Shown: positions 6,721-11,417 of the stretch, piece by piece
Position numbering within the stretch: the stretch's first letter is position 1
Layout of the letters: the number at the start of each line of letters is the position of its first letter
Assembly (NCBI GenBank): GCA_013151235.1
Contig: JAADIO010000018.1
Coordinates: 1-11,417, forward strand
Reading direction: 5' to 3'
DNA length: 11,417 nt
Source of the DNA: Deltaproteobacteria bacterium
GTDB taxonomy: Bacteria; CG2-30-53-67
Program-made: the position numbers and the translations under genes
The notes under the pieces: generated by a model
Databases searched by the model: none
What the model saw: only the letters and a program-made list of their open reading frames with translations
Told to the model about the DNA's origin: nothing

Positions 6721-9260
6721 GGCGGTTGCACGGTGAACCGGTCGCATGGGTCTTCGCTTTCTATCTTGCCGGAATCCTTCTTGCGGCTGTTGTCCATCCC
6801 GGTGCCCGGACGCTCCTGTTGTTGATCACGGGAATCTTCCTGATCGCTTTTCTTCCTCCCTGCCGTTCCTTGATCCCGCTGTTCGTTGGGGTCATTTTTT
6901 TTCTTCTGGGAGGACTTGGTTACACGCTCTCCCTTCATCGACTGCCGCCCGATGCCTTGGTATTCGGGATTTCTCCGGAGAAAACCGTAACCGTGACCGG
7001 GGTGATCCGTTCGTTCCCCGAGATTTCCGCGAAGCGGACCCGTTTTCTCCTTGAGGCCGAGCGGTGTGCCGGACGGGAAGCGGCGGGGCGGATTCAGGTC
7101 ACTCTCGTCGATGCTCACAAGGGACATTCAGGAAGCAGTCTGCGCCTGCGCCTTCGTTACGGTGACCGGATTTGTCTTCGAGGGCGTTTTCTTCCCCCCC
7201 GAAATTACGGGAACCCCGGCGCCTTCGATTATGCCGGATACCTCGCCCGGAAAGGGGTTCGGCTGACGGCGGCAACGACCGCAAATCATGTCGGAATTCT
7301 AAAAAGAAACCGTGGGAACCCTTTGGTCGCCGGCGTTCTCGCACAGAAGAGGGCCTTTCATGATTTCATCGGGAAGATCCTGAATGGGGAGGTCGGGTCT
7401 CTTCTTCCGGCATTGATCGTGGGGGACCGAAGCGGCCTGGGGGAGAACCTGCGTCGAAGGTTTGCCGATGCCGGCGCCGCCCATCTGCTGGCCATCTCCG
7501 GGCTCCATGTCGGGTTTGCCGTCCTCTTTTTCTATACATTACTCCTGCTTTTTTTCCGCTTGCTCCTCCCCTTGCGTCTCCTCCGGCAATCCCGTTTCTG
7601 GTGCATCCCCTCCCGTCTTGCGTCCATCGGGTCACTGATCTTCCTCGTCTATTATGTGATCCTCTCGGGAGGAAGGACGGCGACGATCCGGGCGGCGATC
7701 ATGATCGGGGTCTTCCTCCTCTCCCGGATTCTGGAACGGAGCAGGGACCTTCTTCACACGCTTCTGATCGCGGCCTTTGTCATTCTTCTCTGGTCTCCCG
7801 CCTCCTGTTTCGCCGTCGACTTTCAGCTCTCCTTTGCCGCCGTGACCGCCATGGTTCTCTATGACCGAAGTCGCAAAGAGAGGGCGGTTCCTGCAACAAA
7901 GGACGAGGGGATTCCGGATGACCGGCTTGCCCTCAAACCGGCCCCGGAAGGTCGTAGAGCATGGAAATGGATCGCCAAAGGGGGAGCGGTTTTTGCAGTC
8001 ACCCTTCTGGCCTTTACCGCCACCCTGCCGATTACGGCGGCGGTCTTTCACCGGGTCTCCCCGGCCGGACTTGTTTCGAATCTTCTCCTCGTCCCGCTGA
8101 CCGGGCTTGTCATCGTCCCCTGCGGGATGGCGACCTTCTTTGTTTTTATCTTGTCGCCGTCCCTGGCGGTCTATCCGGCAAAGATCACCGCTTTCGGAAT
8201 TTCAGGTCTCTTTGCCGGGGTCGATTTTTTCGGGAGAGGCCCGCTTCGGCCGGTCTGGGTCGTTCCGCCCCCTGCATTGTGGATCGTTCTTTTTTATCTG
8301 ATTCTTCTTGTCTTGCTGGTCCTTCCCCGGATCAGCCAAGGCTGCCGACTGGCCTCCGTTTTTCTTCTTTCCGCTCTTTTTGCAGGCGCCGTTCTGGGAT
8401 CGGGGACGGACAAGGGGGACGGAAGGCTGCATATCGATATTCTCGATGTCGGCAATGCCGCTTCGACTCTTGCCATCCTTCCGGACGGGAAGACCCTGCT
8501 GATCGACGGTGGAGGTTCCTACACCTCTTCCTGGGATGTGGGCCGGAGGCTGATCCTTCCGGCCCTCCTGACCCTGGGGGTCCGGAAAATCGACCTGATG
8601 ATCCTCACGCATCCCCATCCCGATCATTTAAACGGTCTTGTGGGGATTCTGGAGGAACTTCCGGTCGGAGCAGTCTGGGAAGGATGGCGGACCTTCCCTT
8701 CTGAGATGTATCGTCGTTTCCGGAAGGACATTGACGAACGGGGGATTTCCCGGCGGTATGTCGGCGCCGGGGAGATGACCTGTTCCCTGGGAAACACGAT
8801 TCTGAAAATCTTTCGTGCGAAAGGACCTTCCGGGAAGAACGATCATGGAGCGGTGAATAACGGATCCCTGATCGTGAAAATCCGGCTGGGCCGGTTCTCA
8901 TTCTTGGACATGGCGGATCTTGAAGCGAAAGGGGAAAAGATACTGATTCGGCGATACCGTTCCGAATTGAAGGCGACGGTCCTTGAAGTCGGCCATCACG
9001 GCAGCCGGACATCGAGCAGGACGAACTTTCTGGATGCCGTCCGGCCGGAAGCGGCCGTCATCTCCGTGGGGGCGTACAATCGTTTCGGGCATCCTGCCGC
9101 CGAGGTCCTGGGCCGTCTTTGTTATATGACCCCGAAAAAGACGATTTATCGAACCGACCGGGAAGGGATGATCCGGATCACAACGGACGGAGAACGCTTT
9201 GCTGTGGCTTCCTTCCGGCAGGGATTTACACTTGACTCTCAGTATGGGTCTGTAAGATAA
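6717..9260 (+). CDS. comEC: ComEC/Rec2 DNA-uptake channel
   Basis: ComEC is the inner-membrane channel that carries single-stranded DNA into the cytoplasm during natural transformation. At 847 residues it is full length. N-terminal hydrophobic segments (about 8-75) precede a DUF4131-type beta region (about 85-195). The multi-spanning Competence domain (about 230-530) contains AISGLHVG at 259-266. The C-terminal metallo-beta-lactamase domain starts near 575, with D597 in DGGGSY, the metal motif HPHPDH at 632-637, an acidic residue D734 (MADLEAKGE in place of the usual TGD), and [10 protein letters not shown] at 758-767. The nuclease-like site therefore looks intact. A polar, charged insertion around 383-420 interrupts the membrane region. 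The ATG overlaps the comEA-like stop; GGGGGAT (6704-6710) is a suitable ribosome site. No frameshift is seen. Competence itself would need other genes outside the window. Confidence 0.94.
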   Translation: MRRLHGEPVAWVFAFYLAGILLAAVVHPGARTLLLLITGIFLIAFLPPCRSLIPLFVGVIFFLLGGLGYTLSLHRLPPDALVFGISPEKTVTVTGVIRSFPEISAKRTRFLLEAERCAGREAAGRIQVTLVDAHKGHSGSSLRLRLRYGDRICLRGRFLPPRNYGNPGAFDYAGYLARKGVRLTAATTANHVGILKRNRGNPLVAGVLAQKRAFHDFIGKILNGEVGSLLPALIVGDRSGLGENLRRRFADAGAAHLLAISGLHVGFAVLFFYTLLLLFFRLLLPLRLLRQSRFWCIPSRLASIGSLIFLVYYVILSGGRTATIRAAIMIGVFLLSRILERSRDLLHTLLIAAFVILLWSPASCFAVDFQLSFAAVTAMVLYDRSRKERAVPATKDEGIPDDRLALKPAPEGRRAWKWIAKGGAVFAVTLLAFTATLPITAAVFHRVSPAGLVSNLLLVPLTGLVIVPCGMATFFVFILSPSLAVYPAKITAFGISGLFAGVDFFGRGPLRPVWVVPPPALWIVLFYLILLVLLVLPRISQGCRLASVFLLSALFAGAVLGSGTDKGDGRLHIDILDVGNAASTLAILPDGKTLLIDGGGSYTSSWDVGRRLILPALLTLGVRKIDLMILTHPHPDHLNGLVGILEELPVGAVWEGWRTFPSEMYRRFRKDIDERGISRRYVGAGEMTCSLGNTILKIFRAKGPSGKNDHGAVNNGSLIVKIRLGRFSFLDMADLEAKGEKILIRRYRSELKATVLEVGHHGSRTSSRTNFLDAVRPEAAVISVGAYNRFGHPAAEVLGRLCYMTPKKTIYRTDREGMIRITTDGERFAVASFRQGFTLDSQYGSVR

Positions 9261-9267
9261 TCTCCAC

Positions 9268-9504
9268 ATGAAAAAACAGGAGTTTGAAGATGCCCTCAAG
9301 CAGTTGGAGGGGATCGTAGAAAAGTTGGAGGGGCAGGATCTCTCTCTGGAAGATTCTTTGAAGGCCTTCGAGGAGGGAGTGCGGCTGACCCGTTTTTGCC
9401 ACCATAAATTGAATGAAGCCGAGAAGAAGATAGAAATCCTGACGAAGGATGACGATGGGGGCGAGAAAATCGAGCCCTTTGATCTTGAATCGACGGCGGA
9501 ATGA
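9268..9504 (+). CDS. xseB: Exodeoxyribonuclease VII small subunit
   Basis: XseB is the small helical subunit that binds the coiled-coil arm of XseA and is needed for stable, active exonuclease VII. The 78-residue protein matches the family: [16 protein letters not shown] (6-21), then [16 protein letters not shown] (26-41), and a second helix ending in AEKKIEIL, with an acidic tail. It starts seven bases after the comEC stop. No strong Shine-Dalgarno precedes it (only weak purines near 9254-9257), so its translation may depend on ribosomes leaving comEC. It overlaps ispA by four bases. The xseB-ispA-dxs order is standard in many bacteria, but xseA normally comes directly before it. Confidence 0.95.
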   Translation: MKKQEFEDALKQLEGIVEKLEGQDLSLEDSLKAFEEGVRLTRFCHHKLNEAEKKIEILTKDDDGGEKIEPFDLESTAE

Positions 9505-10403
9505 ATGTGTCCCTGGATCTTACAGCCTACCTGAAGCGGAACCGGGAAGAGGTGGATCAGGCGCTGGATCAATGGCTGCCCTCGGAAAAGCATTTTCCCG
9601 GCACGCTCTATCGTGCGATGCGGTACAGTCTCTTTGCCGGGGGCAAACGGGTCCGGCCGATCCTGGCGCTGGCGGCCTGTGATACACTCGACGGTGACCG
9701 GGGGGATGTCCTCCCCGCGGCCTGCGCCCTGGAATTGATTCACACCTATTCCCTGATTCATGATGATCTGCCCGCGATGGACAATGACGACCTGCGGCGG
9801 GGCAAAGCGACGAATCATAAAGTCTTCGGAGAGGCGATGGCCATTCTGGCCGGGGATGCCCTTCTGACCCATGCCTTTCAACTCCTGACGGAAATTGAGG
9901 TGCCCTCCCTGCCGGAGCGGGATCGTCTTCGCATCGTGGGAGAGATTGCATCGGCGGCGGGGGCCGCGGGCATGATCGGCGGACAGGTGGTCGATCTTCT
10001 CTGTGCCGGGGACGGGGAGGTGGATCAGCCGACATTGGAATTTATGCATACCCATAAGACCGGTGCGATGATCCGGGCCTCGTTGCGGGTCGGCGCCATT
10101 GCCGGGGGTGCCGATGACCGGTTCCTGCGGTTTCTGACCCGTTACGGTGAGCGGGTCGGACTTGCCTTTCAGATCATCGATGATATCCTGGATCTTGAAG
10201 GCGAGGAAGCGGTGATCGGAAAACAGGTCGGAAGCGACCTGAAGAATGGAAAGGCAACCTATCCCGCCCTCTACGGAGTTGCCGAATCCCGGCGCCGGGC
10301 CGACGAACTGATCGACGCCGCCGTGGCGGATCTCGCGGAATTTAATGGCCGGGCCGAACCATTGCGGGCGATTGCCGGCTACATCGTGGAAAGGATTCAT
10401 TAA
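9501..10403 (+). CDS. ispA: Polyprenyl (farnesyl/geranylgeranyl) diphosphate synthase, IspA type
   Basis: This short-chain trans-prenyltransferase condenses isopentenyl diphosphate with allylic diphosphates to give farnesyl (or geranyl/geranylgeranyl) diphosphate, feeding undecaprenyl, quinone and other isoprenoid synthesis in the cytoplasm. The 300 residues fit IspA. Visible sites: GGKRVRP at 47-53 for substrate binding, the first aspartate-rich motif [10 protein letters not shown] at 88-97 (DDxxxxD form), HKTGAM at 185-190, and the second motif FQIIDDILD at 223-231 with D227, D228 and D231. The HTYSLIHDD lead-in, with Y83 five residues before the first Asp, is typical of bacterial FPP synthases, but product length cannot be settled from sequence alone. 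The ATG overlaps the xseB stop (ATGA), and the stop shares one base with the dxs start (TAATG), pointing to coupled translation. Confidence 0.94.
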   Translation: MNVSLDLTAYLKRNREEVDQALDQWLPSEKHFPGTLYRAMRYSLFAGGKRVRPILALAACDTLDGDRGDVLPAACALELIHTYSLIHDDLPAMDNDDLRRGKATNHKVFGEAMAILAGDALLTHAFQLLTEIEVPSLPERDRLRIVGEIASAAGAAGMIGGQVVDLLCAGDGEVDQPTLEFMHTHKTGAMIRASLRVGAIAGGADDRFLRFLTRYGERVGLAFQIIDDILDLEGEEAVIGKQVGSDLKNGKATYPALYGVAESRRRADELIDAAVADLAEFNGRAEPLRAIAGYIVERIH

Positions 10404-11417
10404 TGGTCTCTCCCTACCTGGACCGGATTGACAGTCCCGAGGATCTGAAAGGGCTGACCCTGGAGGAACTGACCTCCCTGGCGGCGGAGATCCGGGACAA
10501 GATTCTTAAAACCGTCTCCACCAACGGGGGGCATCTCTCCTCCAGTCTCGGCGTGGTCGAGTTGACCCTTGCTCTTCATTATGTCTTTGATGCCCCGCGG
10601 GATCGGATTGTCTGGGATGTCGGGCACCAGGCCTATGCCCATAAGCTCCTGACGGGTCGGCGCAAGTCCTTTTCAACCCTCCGACAGTTCGGCGGGATCA
10701 GCGGGTTCCCCCGCCGGGAAGAGAGCCGGTATGATACCTTCACCGTGGGACACAGCAGTACTTCCATCTCGTCGGCCCTCGGGATGGCGGAAGCGCGGGA
10801 CCTGAAAGGGGAGAAACACAAGGTGATCGCCGTGATCGGCGACGGCTCCATGACGGCCGGTCTTGCCTTTGAAGGGCTCAATCAGGGCGGTGCTTTGAAG
10901 AAGGACCTGATTATTGTCTTGAACGATAATGAGATGTCGATCTCTCCGAATGTCGGGGCGCTCTCCTCCTACCTCTCCCGGCACATGACGGGGGATTTCT
11001 ACGTTTCCATCCAGAAGATTGTCGAGAATCTTTTGAAAAACATCCCCGGGATCGGTGAGTCGATGTTAAAGGTCGCCAAACGGCTTGAAGACTCCCTGAA
11101 GGGACTGGTGGTTCCCGGCATGGTCTTCGAGGAACTTGGGTTCGAATATGTGGGACCGATTCAAGGACATCGTTTTGACCGGTTGATTCAGACTTTCGAA
11201 AATGTGAAGAAGCTCAACCGGCCGGTCTTGGTCCATGTGGCGACACAAAAGGGAAAGGGGTATGAGCCGGCCGAAGAAAGGCCTTCTCTTTTCCACGGCG
11301 TGGGACCCTTCGACCGGGAGACAGGACTCCTCCGGAAAAAACCGGACGTCCCCCCGGCCTATACGGAAGTCTTCGGCAGGATCCTGACCCGTCTGGCCTT
11401 CGAAGACGAGAAGATCG
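10403..11417 (+). CDS. dxs: 1-deoxy-D-xylulose-5-phosphate synthase, 5' part (runs off the window)
   Basis: DXS condenses pyruvate and glyceraldehyde 3-phosphate using thiamine diphosphate, the first step of the MEP isoprenoid pathway. The window holds 338 codons with no stop, a little over half of the usual 620-640 residues. Visible: GGHLSSSLG with H44, DVGHQAY at 72-78 (H75), [17 protein letters not shown], the thiamine-diphosphate/Mg motif starting GDG at 146-148 and ending at N174 in NDNEMSIS, then the linker and GPIQGHRFD and [12 protein letters not shown] towards the pyrimidine-binding half. AAGGA at 10391-10395 gives a good ribosome site seven bases before the ATG, which overlaps the ispA stop by one base. 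With ispA this provides both the entry and an elongation step of isoprenoid synthesis. The C-terminal transketolase domains lie outside the window. Confidence 0.96.
   Translation, partial: MVSPYLDRIDSPEDLKGLTLEELTSLAAEIRDKILKTVSTNGGHLSSSLGVVELTLALHYVFDAPRDRIVWDVGHQAYAHKLLTGRRKSFSTLRQFGGISGFPRREESRYDTFTVGHSSTSISSALGMAEARDLKGEKHKVIAVIGDGSMTAGLAFEGLNQGGALKKDLIIVLNDNEMSISPNVGALSSYLSRHMTGDFYVSIQKIVENLLKNIPGIGESMLKVAKRLEDSLKGLVVPGMVFEELGFEYVGPIQGHRFDRLIQTFENVKKLNRPVLVHVATQKGKGYEPAEERPSLFHGVGPFDRETGLLRKKPDVPPAYTEVFGRILTRLAFEDEKI

Noticed and set aside
8898-10400. 500-codon open frame on the minus strand
   Set aside because: It lies wholly antisense to comEC, xseB and ispA, which have clear family motifs; its translation has no domain signature. 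It is a by-product of G+C-rich codon use.

Overview
The window is a compact, entirely plus-strand stretch of bacterial housekeeping genes with moderately high G+C. All genes read the same way and several overlap by 1-4 bases. Gene order (6S RNA, rarA, rny, ymdB-like, xseA ... xseB, ispA, dxs), the form of the 6S RNA and the type of intergenic repeats suggest a diderm bacterium of the old 'Deltaproteobacteria' (Desulfobacterota-like) or a neighbouring phylum. This placement is an inference from style; no marker in the window fixes the taxon.

Layout: (1) Bases 1-720 hold no convincing protein gene. Bases about 41-222 fold as a 6S RNA, the regulator of RNA polymerase; the following 500 bases are leader or spacer with one long imperfect hairpin. 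(2) Bases 721-4493 carry rarA (replication-fork AAA+ ATPase), rny (membrane-anchored endoribonuclease Y) and a YmdB-type metallophosphoesterase; the last two overlap by 4 bases. (3) Bases 4499-5845 carry xseA, the large subunit of exonuclease VII. (4) Bases 5846-6171 are a repeat-filled gap: a 201-base MITE-like element with about 26-base terminal inverted repeats, a strong hairpin inside it, and a second G-rich palindromic repeat abutting it. (5) Bases 6172-9260 carry an overlapping pair for DNA uptake: a membrane-anchored SLBB/helix-hairpin-helix ComEA-like protein and a full-length ComEC channel with its metallo-beta-lactamase domain. (6) Bases 9268-11417 carry xseB, ispA and the 5' two-fifths or so of dxs, tightly coupled (4-base and 1-base overlaps) and running off the window.

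The genes fall into three themes: DNA maintenance and uptake (rarA, xseA/xseB, comEA/comEC), RNA metabolism and regulation (6S RNA, rny, ymdB-like), and the front end of isoprenoid synthesis (dxs, ispA). I found no CRISPR array, transposase, phage gene, toxin-antitoxin pair or unknown multi-gene system. The points most worth a second look are the MITE-like element, the separation of xseA from xseB by the com genes and the repeat block, the lack of a good conventional start codon for rny, and the Gram-positive-like ComEA architecture.
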